Positions 25,863 through 34,857 of a stretch of 64,000 bases of DNA are shown here, piece by piece. The position numbers and the translations under genes were made by a program. This DNA comes from Streptomyces hygroscopicus (GTDB lineage: Bacteria > Actinomycetota > Actinomycetes > Streptomycetales > Streptomycetaceae), in assembly GCA_002021875.1 (NCBI GenBank), contig CP018627.1, forward strand, positions 5,146,001-5,210,000. The letters are read 5' to 3'. A model generated the notes under the pieces. It was not told the DNA's origin and searched no databases. It worked only from the letters and a program-made list of their open reading frames with translations. Each line of letters starts with the position of its first letter. The stretch's first letter is position 1.

Positions 25863-27629
25863 TCAGCGGCGGCCCGCCGCGCTGAGGTGGACGGTAGGTG
25901 GCAGCAGCCGTGGCGCGGCGCGGGAGGCGAGGACCCGTACCCGCAGCCCGTCGGCGGTGACGGGCGCGGCCAGCGGAAGGATGCGCCGGGCCCCGATGGT
26001 CGTACCGGAGGCGATGTCCCGCCATGTCCCCGCCACCCGGGCCTGCACGGTGAACTCCTCCACCCGCTGTCCCTCGCGGATGTCCTCGCCGAGCCGTACC
26101 CGGTCGAAGGTCACCGGATGACCGGTGGCCGGCCGCGATCCGGTGCCGTATGTCGTCCTTACGGCTTTGCCGAAGGCCGTAAGGGAGGCGATGTCGGTGT
26201 CGTCGATCCGGCCGTTCTTCGCGGGCGGGACGTTGAGCAGCAGCGAGGCGTTGCGGCCCACGCTGCGTTCGTACAGCGACATCAGTTGGCCGGGGGTCTT
26301 GGGCCGCTCCGCCGGGTCGTGGAACCAGCCGGGGCGGATCGAGACATCGGCCTCGGCCGGGTACCACTGCAGATGGCGCACGCCCGGCGCGGTCAGCTTC
26401 GCGCGCGAGCCGATGTCGGCATCGGTGGAGTCATTGGGCAGCCCGCCGCCCACGACCGTCCACGGGTCGACCGCGGACGGGGTGACCGACCATTCGGTCT
26501 CCCGGGCGATGCCGTCCTCGTTGCCCACCCAGCGCACGCCCTGCGCGCCCTGGAAGACCACGGCATCCGGGGAGAGCGCGCGGATCAGCTCGAACCAGTT
26601 CCTGACGTTGTAGTTCTGGGTGACGCCCGCACCGCCCCAGGGGTTGGCGCCGTCCAGCCAGAACTCGTCGATGGGGCCGTACTGCGTCAGGATCTCGTAG
26701 ATCTGGTTGAGGTAGTACGCGTCGTAGTCGTCGGCGGTGAAGCGGAACGTGGGCAGCGCGCCCGAGGCGACCTTGTCCGCCCGGTCGTCGCCGGGGACGA
26801 GAGTGGGGATGGTGCGCTCGGTGGGCTTGCTGCCGTTGCCGTAGCGGCCCTGGCCGGCGGGTGCGCGGTCGCCGTCCTCCAGGGCCATGCGCTCGGGCAG
26901 CGACAGCTCCTCGCCGTTCTGCTGCTTCTCGCGGATCTTCTCGACCCACTGGGCGTGCCAGGCGTGCGGCAGCTCGGCCCCGTCGGCGGGCGAGAGGTAG
27001 ACGCCGACCTTGAGTCCCGCCTTACGGGCGGCCTTGACGTACGCGCCCAGCACATCGCCATCGGGATTCCTGCCGTCGGGGCCGTTCGTCCACCAGGGGC
27101 TGGCCTCGACGTCGTGGTCCGTGTAGCGGCTCGGGTAGAGCACGAAGCCGTCGTGGTGCTTGGCGGTGAGCATGACCTGCTGGGCGCCGGCGGCCTTGTA
27201 CGCCCGCATCCACTGGTCCATGTCGAGCTCGGGCGGGTCGAAGAGCTTCTCGTCCTCGGCCCCCGAGCCCCACTGGCGGCCGGTCATGGTGTTCATGCCG
27301 AAGTGGGTGAAGGCGGTGATCTCGCGCTTCTGCCAGGCCCGCTGTCCGGGGGTGGGGACGGTGTGGACGGCCTTGTCGATGATGCGGGCGGGGGTGTCGC
27401 AGTCCTCGACGGTCTGCTGCGGGGCGGGGGTGACGGGCCCCTGGCATCCGGCTCGCGCGGCCTGCGCGGGGGTCTGCCCGGGGGCCTGCGCGGGAGCGGC
27501 CTGCGCGGGGGCGGGAGGTACGGCGACGGCCGCGAGGGCGGCCAGGGCGAGGGCGCGGAGCGCGAGCAGCGCTCGCCGTCGTCCGCGTGGTCGGTGGGTG
27601 CCGGGCGTTCCGCCCAAGGGTCGGGCCAT
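25863..27629 (-). CDS. Secreted GH29 alpha-L-fucosidase
   Basis: 588 residues from the ATG at 27629 after GGAGGGG; frames opening further upstream lack such a site. A signal peptide (basic RGRRRALLALRAL, then Ala-rich core, cleavage near PAQAAPA) is followed by a GH29 catalytic domain from about residue 80. FTHFGMNTMTGRQWG, LTAKHHDGFVLYPS and DEFWLDGANPW are visible, the last carrying the likely catalytic nucleophile Asp. The C-terminal 110 residues form a beta-sandwich (TFDRVRLGEDIREGQRVEEF), common in this family. The enzyme should release terminal alpha-L-fucose outside the cell. It lies downstream of malQ on the same strand, 209 bases away, and probably has its own promoter. Confidence 0.92.
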   Translation of the reverse strand: MARPLGGTPGTHRPRGRRRALLALRALALAALAAVAVPPAPAQAAPAQAPGQTPAQAARAGCQGPVTPAPQQTVEDCDTPARIIDKAVHTVPTPGQRAWQKREITAFTHFGMNTMTGRQWGSGAEDEKLFDPPELDMDQWMRAYKAAGAQQVMLTAKHHDGFVLYPSRYTDHDVEASPWWTNGPDGRNPDGDVLGAYVKAARKAGLKVGVYLSPADGAELPHAWHAQWVEKIREKQQNGEELSLPERMALEDGDRAPAGQGRYGNGSKPTERTIPTLVPGDDRADKVASGALPTFRFTADDYDAYYLNQIYEILTQYGPIDEFWLDGANPWGGAGVTQNYNVRNWFELIRALSPDAVVFQGAQGVRWVGNEDGIARETEWSVTPSAVDPWTVVGGGLPNDSTDADIGSRAKLTAPGVRHLQWYPAEADVSIRPGWFHDPAERPKTPGQLMSLYERSVGRNASLLLNVPPAKNGRIDDTDIASLTAFGKAVRTTYGTGSRPATGHPVTFDRVRLGEDIREGQRVEEFTVQARVAGTWRDIASGTTIGARRILPLAAPVTADGLRVRVLASRAAPRLLPPTVHLSAAGRR

Positions 27630-27838
27630 GGTCCCCTCCAGCTCTCCGGTCGTCATTGATCGGATCTCTATGGCGGTGTCCATGACAGACTGCCAGAGGA
27701 GAGGCGTTCTGGGGAGACTGCGCAAAGCAGAGATCCAACCTATGGGCGGGCCGAGGCAGCCATGGGCGGAGTCGGACAGCTACGGGGCAGGGGCGAGGCA
27801 GCCACGGCAAGGCCGGGGTGGCTATGAGGCCGGGGCAG

Positions 27839-30064
27839 CTATAGGGAACGGTTACGAGGGGCGAGCCGGGCCACCTCGTCCATCAGCGCCCGCAGCCGGG
27901 GCGAGGCGACCAGCTCCTCCAGGGACATCGGGCGCCCCTCGGCGTCGGCGATCGGCAGCCGCCAGTTGGGGTACTGATCCCAGGTGCCCGGCAGATTCTG
28001 CGGTCTGCGGTCCCCCACGGCGTCCGGCAGCCATACGCCCACCATCCTCGCCGGGGTGCGCAGCAGAAAGCGGTGGACCGCCTTGACCGCCCCCTCCTCG
28101 TCGCCCGGCCCCTCCGGCAGCAGCCCGAGCCGCCCCAGCAGCGCCAGCCACTCGGCGACCTCGACCGCGTCCGACGCGCGCTCCTCGGCGAGGGGGCGGG
28201 TCAGCAGGCCCAGCCGGTGCCGGAGTTCGACATGGTCGCCGGTGAGCCGGGCGGCCGTGCTCGGCAGATCGTGGGTCGTCACGGTGGCCAGGCAGTCCGC
28301 GCGCCACTCCCCGGGGGACAGCGGCCGGGCCGCGCCCGCCGCGGCGGCGCTGTCGTAGTGGCGCTCGAACCACATCACCGATGTCCCCAGCACCCCGCGC
28401 CGCTCCAGCTCGTCCCGCACGCCGGGCTCGACCGTCCCCAGGTCCTCCCCTATGACGACCGTCCCGGCCCGGTGCGCCTCCAGGGCGAGCACGCCGAGCA
28501 TCGCCTCCGCGTCGTAGCGGACGTAACAGCCCTCGGTCGGCTCACGCCCCTCGGGGACCCACCACAGCCGGAAGAGGCCCATCACATGGTCGATGCGGAG
28601 CGCGCCCGCGTGCCGTAAGAGGCCGCGCAGCAGATCGCGGTAAGGGGCGTAGCCGGAGGCGGCGAGCGCGTCCGGGCGCCACGGCGGCAGGCCCCAGTCC
28701 TGGCCCCGGGAGTTGAAGGCGTCCGGGGGCGCGCCGATCGACATACCGGAGGCGAAGACGTCCTGGAGCGCCCAGGCGTCGGCGCCCGAGGGATGGACTC
28801 CGACCGCCAGATCGTGCACGAGGCCGATACCCATGCCCGCGTCGCGCGCGGCGCGCTGGGCGGCGGCCAACTGGGTGTCGGTGAGCCAGGCCAGCCAGCA
28901 GTGGAAGTCGGTGCGGTCCAGATGCTCGGCCCGCGCCCGGGCGGTGCCCGCCGAGCGCGGATCGGCCAGGCCGCCGGGCCAGGTGCGCCATTCGGGGCCG
29001 TGGGTCTCGGCGAGCGCGCACCACAGGGCGTGGTCCTCCAGGGCCTGGCCGCGCTCGGCGAGGAAGTCGCAGTAGGCCGCGCGACGGCCGGGGCTGAGCG
29101 GGACCGTCCGCACCAGCTCCAGCGCCTCGCGCTTGAGGGCCCAGACGGCGTCCCGGTCGATCAGGGCGCCCTCGCGCAGGACAGACGTACGGAGGGTGGC
29201 GGCGGCCTCCAGGAGCTGATCGGCCCGCTCGCGGGCGCGGCCGCGCAGCTGGACGTATTCGGGCACGTCTTCGATCCGCAGATGGACCGGGTCGGGGAAG
29301 CGGCGCGAGGAAGGGCGGTAGGGCGAGGGGTCGGTCGGCGCGCCCGGGGCGCCGGGCACGGCGGCGTGCAGCGGGTTGATCTGGACGAAGCCGGCGCCGA
29401 GCGCCCGCCCCGACCAGGCGGCCAGATCGGCCAGGTCACCGAGGTCGCCCATGCCCCAGGAGCGCGCGGAGAGCAGCGAGTAGAGCTGCACCAGAAAGCC
29501 GTGGCTGCGGACCGGGGATAACGGCATCCGGTCGGGGGCCACGATGAGGGGCGCGGTGGCGCGGCGGCCGTCGGGGGCCTCGGCGAGCAGGGTATGGGCA
29601 CCGGGTGGCAGCGCGGCGAACGCGGTAAGGAGGCCGTCGGCGGTGGTGTCCTCCGTAAGAACGCCACCCGTATGAGCGCCGCCCGTAAGAACACCACCCG
29701 TATGAGCGCCGCCTGTGCGGGCCTCCGTAAGGGAGCCATCGGCCCTACGGGTCCCCGCGGCCGCCCGCCCCCGCGTGTGCGGTGCGCCGTCTTCGGGGCG
29801 CACCCGCAGCGCCGTGCCCTCGGGCAGGCTCAGGCGTGGCGCCTTGCCGGGGCGCACCACCACGCAGGGGGGAAGCAGCTGGTCGCGCTGCCGGCGCTCA
29901 TGCCGGTCCAGCGCTTCGCGTACCGATTCGGGGGTCGAGGCGTCCACGCCGAGCGCGGCCAGTACGGCGACGACTGTGTCCTCGGGCACCTGGACGGTGC
30001 GACCCGGGGCGGGCTCGTAGGAGGTGGCGACACCGTGCAGCTCGGCGAGCCGCGCTCTGCCCAT
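27839..30064 (-). CDS. malQ: 4-alpha-glucanotransferase (amylomaltase), GH77
   Basis: 741 residues. Its ATG overlaps the stop of the small upstream gene (ATGA), so the two are coupled. It transfers maltodextrin segments between glucans in the cytoplasm. The GH77 core runs from about residue 195: LYSLLSARSWGMGDLGDL, LRIDHVMGLFRLWW with the catalytic nucleophile Asp, the acid/base Glu in VIGEDLGT, and TTHDLPS with the transition-state Asp. An N-terminal actinobacterial extension of about 170 residues precedes it. This includes a Thr/Gly/His-rich linker with a duplicated HTGGVLTGG unit. Family assignment is clear. Confidence 0.95.
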   Translation of the reverse strand: MGRARLAELHGVATSYEPAPGRTVQVPEDTVVAVLAALGVDASTPESVREALDRHERRQRDQLLPPCVVVRPGKAPRLSLPEGTALRVRPEDGAPHTRGRAAAGTRRADGSLTEARTGGAHTGGVLTGGAHTGGVLTEDTTADGLLTAFAALPPGAHTLLAEAPDGRRATAPLIVAPDRMPLSPVRSHGFLVQLYSLLSARSWGMGDLGDLADLAAWSGRALGAGFVQINPLHAAVPGAPGAPTDPSPYRPSSRRFPDPVHLRIEDVPEYVQLRGRARERADQLLEAAATLRTSVLREGALIDRDAVWALKREALELVRTVPLSPGRRAAYCDFLAERGQALEDHALWCALAETHGPEWRTWPGGLADPRSAGTARARAEHLDRTDFHCWLAWLTDTQLAAAQRAARDAGMGIGLVHDLAVGVHPSGADAWALQDVFASGMSIGAPPDAFNSRGQDWGLPPWRPDALAASGYAPYRDLLRGLLRHAGALRIDHVMGLFRLWWVPEGREPTEGCYVRYDAEAMLGVLALEAHRAGTVVIGEDLGTVEPGVRDELERRGVLGTSVMWFERHYDSAAAAGAARPLSPGEWRADCLATVTTHDLPSTAARLTGDHVELRHRLGLLTRPLAEERASDAVEVAEWLALLGRLGLLPEGPGDEEGAVKAVHRFLLRTPARMVGVWLPDAVGDRRPQNLPGTWDQYPNWRLPIADAEGRPMSLEELVASPRLRALMDEVARLAPRNRSL
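29654..29713 (-). repeat. Two tandem 30-bp repeats in the malQ linker
   Basis: Two 30-nt units differing by one base encode the repeated GGAHTGGVLT of the MalQ N-terminal linker. The length is a multiple of three, so the frame is kept. Confidence 0.85.
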
Positions 30065-30354
30065 CAGTACTCCATCGGCTCGCAGCCCGCGCCCACGCCG
30101 GTGAGGGCGGCGGTCGGCTCACTTGTCAGGGGGCGTTCGGCGGCGAGCGGGGGCTCGCTGGTCAGGGGAACGTTGTCGGCGAGCGGGGGCTCGCTGGTGA
30201 GGGGCGCCTCCGTGGCGCTTCCGGACCCGAAGCCGTCCAGGCCGCACAGTCCACAGTCGGGGCCGGAGACCCCGTCGAAGGGATCCGGTTCACTGGACAT
30301 CTCGGGTCCGGGTTTGGACAGGGCGGAAAGCAGGAGCTGAGCTGACGCGGCCAC
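30064..30354 (-). CDS. Small unknown protein coupled to malQ
   Basis: 96 residues from a GTG at 30354, 5 bases after GGAGG. The stop overlaps the malQ ATG by four bases. The protein begins with a short Ala/Leu helix, then PEMSSEPDPFDGVSGPDCGL and CGLDGFGSGS with two close cysteines. It then has a Pro/Leu/Thr repeat (PLTSEPPLA twice, PLTSEP once more). No family is recognised. The strong ribosome site and coupling support translation. It may simply set the translation level of malQ, or be a small peptide precursor-like or regulatory protein. Confidence 0.6.
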   Translation of the reverse strand: MAASAQLLLSALSKPGPEMSSEPDPFDGVSGPDCGLCGLDGFGSGSATEAPLTSEPPLADNVPLTSEPPLAAERPLTSEPTAALTGVGAGCEPMEY

Positions 30355-30702
30355 ACGGACCTCCGTGGGGTTGTCGGCAGTGGGTCACCCCGAGCCCTAC
30401 CCACTCCGGACGGGCGCAGACGTAAACGCCCCCCGTACGTGCTGTAGGTCACATGCCTTCTGGACGGCGATTTCACGGCTGTAAGGGATCGGGAGCACAG
30501 AGTTTACGAACAGGACCGCCCTTCATCCGTCAGACTTGCGCCGGGCGCGCCGCGCCCGGCCCCGGTCCGCCCGATGCCTCGCGCACGCGGCAATGCCGAC
30601 AGTTCGGTCGTCCGCGTTGACACCCTCACCGGCCTGGTGGTGGGCTCACGCCTATCGGCGCCATACCTACGGGGACCGGCTATCTGGATCGAGGAGAGGC
30701 CC
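30355..30702. other. Divergent promoter region between malQ operon and GH84 gene
   Basis: 348 bases with no gene I accept; frames that run through it have no ribosome site. AT-richer patches near 30421-30450 and 30490-30512 could be promoter elements. GAGGAGAGG at 30690-30698 is the ribosome site for the GH84 gene. No DasR-type box was found. Confidence 0.55.
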
Positions 30703-33700
30703 GTGCAGTTCGGGGGGAAGAGGCCCAGGGCCGCGGGGGCGACGGCCATGGCTGCCGCGGTCATCGGCGGGCTGCTCGGCGGCGCCCCCGCGGCCGCCGC
30801 CGCACCGGTGGACCACGGCTCCCCGGGCGCCTCCACACCGGAGCGCGACAGCAGCGACGGCATACCGCCCGTATGGCCGCGCCCTCAGTCGCTGCGGGCA
30901 CACGGGGCGGAGCTGGCCCTGGGGGACGAGGCCACCCTCATAGCCGACGGTGACGCCGATCCGTACGCCCTGGACGCGCTGCGCGGCCTGCTGCACGACG
31001 CGGGGGTGCGCACCGTCGACGAAGCCACGCCCGGCGGCAAGGCCCCGGCGCGCGGACTGGTGGTGCAGGTGGGCGGCCGGGGCGCGAACAGCGCACTGCG
31101 CGCCCTGCGCGCGCCCGAGCGCGGCGACCTCCCGTCCGGCGGCTATCTCCTGGCCACGGGCCCGGTGGAGGGGCGGCCCACGGTCGCGCTGTCCGGCGTC
31201 GGCCCCGACGGTCTCTTCCACGCCGTCCAGACCCTGCGCCAGCTCCTGGTGAAGCGGGAGGGCCGGGGCTCCGCCGTCGCCGGGGTGACCGTCCGCGACT
31301 GGCCCGGGACGGCCGTAAGGGGCACGACGGAGGGCTTCTACGGCTCCCCGTGGTCGCACCGCGACCGGCTGGCCCAGCTCGACTTCATGGGCCGCACCAA
31401 GCAGAACCGCTATCTCTACGCGCCCGGCGACGACCCTTACCGGCAGGCCCGCTGGCGCGACCCCTACCCCGCCGAGCGGCGCGAGGAGTTCCGCGAGCTG
31501 GCCACGCGCGCCCGGGCCAACCACGTAACCCTCGGCTGGGCGGTCTCCCCCGGCCAGGAGATGTGCTTCTCGTCCTCGAAGGACCTCAAGGCGCTGCTCC
31601 GTAAGGTCGACGCCATGTGGGCGCTCGGGGTGCGCTCCTTCCAACTGCAGTTCCAGGACGTCAGCTACAGCGAGTGGCACTGCGACGCCGACGCCGACAC
31701 CTTCGGCTCCGGCCCGGAGGCCGCCGCCACCGCACAGGCCAAGGTGGCCAACGCCCTCGCCCGCCATCTGGCCGGCCGCTACCCCGGCTCGGCCCCGCTG
31801 TCCCTGATGCCGACCGAGTACTTCCAGGACGGCGACACCGAGTTCCGGCGCGCGCTGGCCGGTGCGCTCGACGACGGCGTGGACGTCGCCTGGACCGGGG
31901 TGGGGGTGGTGCCCAGGACCATCACCGGCGGTGAGCTGGCCGGTGCCCGGTCGGCGTTCGGCCACCGCCTGGTCACCATGGACAACTACCCGGTCAACGA
32001 CTGGGCGCAGGACCGGATCTTCCTCGGCCCGTACACCGGCCGCGACCCGGCGGTGGCCACCCAGTCCGCGGCGCTGCTGGCCAACGCCATGGAGCAGCCG
32101 ACCGCCTCCCGGATCCCGCTGTTCACCGCCGCCGACTTCGCCTGGAACCCGCGCGGCTACCGCCCCCAGGAGTCCTGGCAGGCGGCCATCGACGACCTCG
32201 CGGGCCCGGACGCCAAGAACCGCGCCGCCCTGCGCGCCCTCGCCGGGAACGACGCCTCCTCGATGCTCGGCGGCGACGAGTCCGCGTATCTGCGCCCGCT
32301 CTTCGACGCGTTCTGGACGGCCCTGGCCGGTACGGACGTGGGGCGGCTGGAGCGGTCCGGGGACCGGCTGCGCGACGCCTTCCGGACCATGCGTGACGCC
32401 CCCGAGCGGCTGTCCCGCACGCTGGGCGACGATGTGCGGCCCTGGCTCGACCAGCTGGGCCGGTACGGCGACGCGGGCGTACGGGCCGTGGACATGCTCA
32501 CCGCCCAGGCACGCGGCGACGGAGCGGCGGCCTGGAAGGCCCGGCTCGCGGTGGAGGCGCTGCGCGAGAAGATCGGGGACAGCAGGGTCACGGTCGGCAA
32601 GGGCGTGCTCGACCCCTTCCTCGCCAAGGCCCTGACTCGGGCGGACGCCTGGTCGGGCGTGGACCGGACCCCGAAGCAGGGACTGCGGACCGGCAAGGAC
32701 GACCACGCGGCGGCCGACGGTAAGGCGGCCACGGAGGTGGCGTCCCCCGGCCGCCCGGTCACCGTGCGCTTCGGCCGCAGCCGTCCGCTCTCCGCCGTCT
32801 CCGCGCTCACCACCCGGGTCCAGGACGCCTCACCGGGCACCGTGGAGGCGCATGTCCCCGGTAAGGGCTGGCGCAGCCTCGGTGCGCTCTCGGGCAGCGG
32901 CTTCACCCAGGTCAGGGCGGCGGACGGGGACAAGGACGTGCTGGCGGACGCGATCCGGCTGAGCTGGCCGACCGGCACCACCCCGCCCGCTGTGCACGAG
33001 ATCACCCCCTGGTTCGGCGACACCCCGGACGCCGAACTCACGCTGTCCCACAAGACGGCGGACGCGGAGATAGGCGGCGGCGCGGCCGTCGTCGAGGCCC
33101 AGTTGGTCTCCCACCGCCCCGGCGATGTGAACGGCGACCTCACGGTGAAGGCGCCGCACGGCATCACCGTGCGCGCCCCCGGCGGGGTGACGGCCCCGCG
33201 CGGCGGCGCGGTGACCGCCCGCTTGGAGATATCGGTGGCCCAGGGCACCAAGGCGGGCAGCTACTCCCTTCCGGTCCGCTTCGGGTCGGAGGAGCGCATG
33301 CTGACCGTAAGGGTGTTTCCGCGCACCGGCGGCCCGGACCTGGCCCGTGCGGAGGGCACCAAGGCGACCTCGTCCGGCGACGAGACCGCCGACCTCCCGG
33401 CGTCCGCCGCGATCGATGGCAAAGCGGACACCCGCTGGTCCTCCCGGCCCGAGAACGGCGCCTGGCTCCAACTGGAGCTGGCCCACCCGGCCCGGATCGG
33501 CCGCCTTGAGCTGAACTGGCAGGACGCCTACGCCTCCCGCTACCGCGTCCAGGTCTCCGGGGACGGCCGCACCTGGCGCGACGCGGCGACGGTCGCCCAT
33601 GGGAAGGGCGGGCGGGAGTCGATCGGCATGGACGCCCCGGACACGCGTTTCATCCGCGTCCAGGGCGTCGAGCGCGCCACCCGCTTCGGCTACTCCCTCT

Positions 33701-33735
33701 GGTCGGTCGCCGCCTACGCGGTCCAGAAGGACTAG
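30703..33735 (+). CDS. Secreted GH84-family beta-N-acetylhexosaminidase-like protein with CBM32
   Basis: 1010 residues from a GTG at 30703, chosen for the preceding GAGGAGAGG and the signal peptide that follows (cleavage near GGAPAAAAA, residue about 35). Domains: an N-terminal GH20b/84-type alpha-beta domain (about 60-200), a GH84 barrel (about 200-480: RGTTEGFYGSPWSHRDRL, KQNRYLYAPGDDPY, MPTEYF), a helical region to about 680, a galactose-binding-like and Ig-like part, and a C-terminal F5/8 discoidin CBM32 (about 880-1010). GH84 enzymes cleave beta-linked GlcNAc by substrate-assisted catalysis using an Asp pair. Here the pair reads Q318-D319 in LQFQDVS, so the first Asp is Gln. Activity may therefore differ from classical NagJ/OGA. 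A 22-bp duplication covers its stop codon. Confidence 0.88.
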   Translation: MQFGGKRPRAAGATAMAAAVIGGLLGGAPAAAAAPVDHGSPGASTPERDSSDGIPPVWPRPQSLRAHGAELALGDEATLIADGDADPYALDALRGLLHDAGVRTVDEATPGGKAPARGLVVQVGGRGANSALRALRAPERGDLPSGGYLLATGPVEGRPTVALSGVGPDGLFHAVQTLRQLLVKREGRGSAVAGVTVRDWPGTAVRGTTEGFYGSPWSHRDRLAQLDFMGRTKQNRYLYAPGDDPYRQARWRDPYPAERREEFRELATRARANHVTLGWAVSPGQEMCFSSSKDLKALLRKVDAMWALGVRSFQLQFQDVSYSEWHCDADADTFGSGPEAAATAQAKVANALARHLAGRYPGSAPLSLMPTEYFQDGDTEFRRALAGALDDGVDVAWTGVGVVPRTITGGELAGARSAFGHRLVTMDNYPVNDWAQDRIFLGPYTGRDPAVATQSAALLANAMEQPTASRIPLFTAADFAWNPRGYRPQESWQAAIDDLAGPDAKNRAALRALAGNDASSMLGGDESAYLRPLFDAFWTALAGTDVGRLERSGDRLRDAFRTMRDAPERLSRTLGDDVRPWLDQLGRYGDAGVRAVDMLTAQARGDGAAAWKARLAVEALREKIGDSRVTVGKGVLDPFLAKALTRADAWSGVDRTPKQGLRTGKDDHAAADGKAATEVASPGRPVTVRFGRSRPLSAVSALTTRVQDASPGTVEAHVPGKGWRSLGALSGSGFTQVRAADGDKDVLADAIRLSWPTGTTPPAVHEITPWFGDTPDAELTLSHKTADAEIGGGAAVVEAQLVSHRPGDVNGDLTVKAPHGITVRAPGGVTAPRGGAVTARLEISVAQGTKAGSYSLPVRFGSEERMLTVRVFPRTGGPDLARAEGTKATSSGDETADLPASAAIDGKADTRWSSRPENGAWLQLELAHPARIGRLELNWQDAYASRYRVQVSGDGRTWRDAATVAHGKGGRESIGMDAPDTRFIRVQGVERATRFGYSLWSVAAYAVQKD

Positions 33736-33770
33736 GGTCCTCTCCCTTAAGGACTAGGGTCCTCTCCCTT
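33727..33770 (+). repeat. Tandem 22-bp duplication over the GH84 stop codon
   Basis: Two identical 22-nt copies (33727-33748 and 33749-33770). The first contains the last two codons and the TAG stop. Each copy includes AGGAC-TAGG-GTCCT, a small hairpin. A recent duplication that leaves the protein unchanged. Confidence 0.85.
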
Positions 33771-33773
33771 TCG

Positions 33774-33804
33774 GCTCCCCGGTGCCCGGCCGGGCACCGG
33801 GAGC
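33774..33804. terminator. Bidirectional hairpin between GH84 gene and HNH gene
   Basis: An imperfect 15-bp GC stem with one bulged C, built from GCTCCCCGGTGCCCGG and its complement, lies 38 bases after the GH84 stop and before the convergent HNH gene. Confidence 0.75.
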
Positions 33805-33867
33805 TTCCGGCCCCGGGTCCTACCGGCCAGGGGCGAACCGAGCCGCAAAAAAATGGTGACCCGGGTC

Positions 33868-34404
33868 TCAGGCAGATTTGCCGTCGATCCGGGCCATGGC
33901 GTCTTCCGCGCCGTATGCCTGCAGGTATGGCAGCCAGCGCGGGTCCCTATGCCCCGTGCCGATGATCCGCCACGCGAGCCCCGAAGGCGGCGCGGGTTGA
34001 TGGCGCAGCCGCCAGCCGATCTCGGCGACATGGCGGTCTGCTTTGACGTGGTTGCAGCGACGGCACGCGGCGACCACGTTTTCCCAAGTGTGCTGCCCGC
34101 CACGGCTGCGCGGGACGACGTGATCGACGCTGGTTGCGACGCCACCGCAATACGCGCATCGGCCGCCGTCGCGGGCGAACAGCGCGCGGCGGGTGAGCGG
34201 GACGGGGCCGCGAAAGGGCACCCTCACAAAGCGCTTCAGCCGGACGACGCTGGGTGCGGGGATCGCGCGGGTAGCGCTGTGCATCAGGGCGCCTGAGTCC
34301 TCGAGGCTGATGGCCTTGTCATTGAGGACGAGTACGAGCGCGCGGCGGAGCGGTACGACGCCGAGGGGCTCGTACGACGCGTTGAGGACCAGGACATGCG
34401 GCAC
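33868..34404 (-). CDS. HNH endonuclease family protein
   Basis: 178 residues from a GTG at 34404 after a perfect AAGGAGG. The HNH core is in the C-terminal half: CAYCGGVATSVDHVVPRSRGG then ENVVAACRRCNHVKADR, giving the His of the DH pair, the Asn and a CxxC...CxxC zinc knuckle. The N-terminal 75 residues (VLVLNASYEPLGVVPLRRAL) are the conserved leader of a small actinobacterial HNH family also found in cyanobacteria and other phyla. The role is not established; it is widespread as a single core gene rather than part of a restriction or homing system. No toxin/immunity neighbours are visible. Confidence 0.9.
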   Translation of the reverse strand: MPHVLVLNASYEPLGVVPLRRALVLVLNDKAISLEDSGALMHSATRAIPAPSVVRLKRFVRVPFRGPVPLTRRALFARDGGRCAYCGGVATSVDHVVPRSRGGQHTWENVVAACRRCNHVKADRHVAEIGWRLRHQPAPPSGLAWRIIGTGHRDPRWLPYLQAYGAEDAMARIDGKSA

Positions 34405-34857
34405 GGGGGCCTCCTTGTACGCCGGCGGCGCGTGGCTCGCGCCGGGACGATCTCCCCCAGTTTCCCCTGAACCCTGGCCGGAACGCCACTATCACCGGGT
34501 TAACGGTTGAGAGGCATTTCCGCGTACCGCGCGTATACCGCCCGCGCGCGGTAAGGGCGGCGGCCCCTTGACCACCGTCCCGACGGCCTTCCGGCATCCT
34601 CGCGCGCGGGGTGCGCGGGCGAGGGGACACCACTGCGGAGTGGCAAGAATCACGGGACCGTCCGAGCGGTGCCGCCGTCCGGCCCCGACCGGGGCAGAAG
34701 GTGGAATTGCGGCCTCCGGCCCCGCTCATACGCGCCCCCTGAGCACGCTCGCGCGCTCTCGAACACAGGAACGGCGCGTCTCGCGCCCGGCTACTGTGTC
34801 AGAGGTTGCGCGCGCGGGTGATCCGTGCGGGCATGTCGCATACGAAGGGTTTCTGCT
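34405..34857. other. Intergenic region between HNH gene and mscS-like gene
   Basis: 453 bases upstream of two divergent genes. No convincing gene: frames that cross it lack ribosome sites and natural composition. An AT-richer patch around 34487-34545 probably carries the promoter of the HNH gene. GAAGGG at 34844-34849 is the ribosome site of the channel gene. No operator-like palindrome was recognised. Confidence 0.5.

Noticed and set aside
33868..34404. Homing endonuclease or restriction system
   Set aside because: The HNH gene is a small core-type family with no intron, intein or methyltransferase partner.
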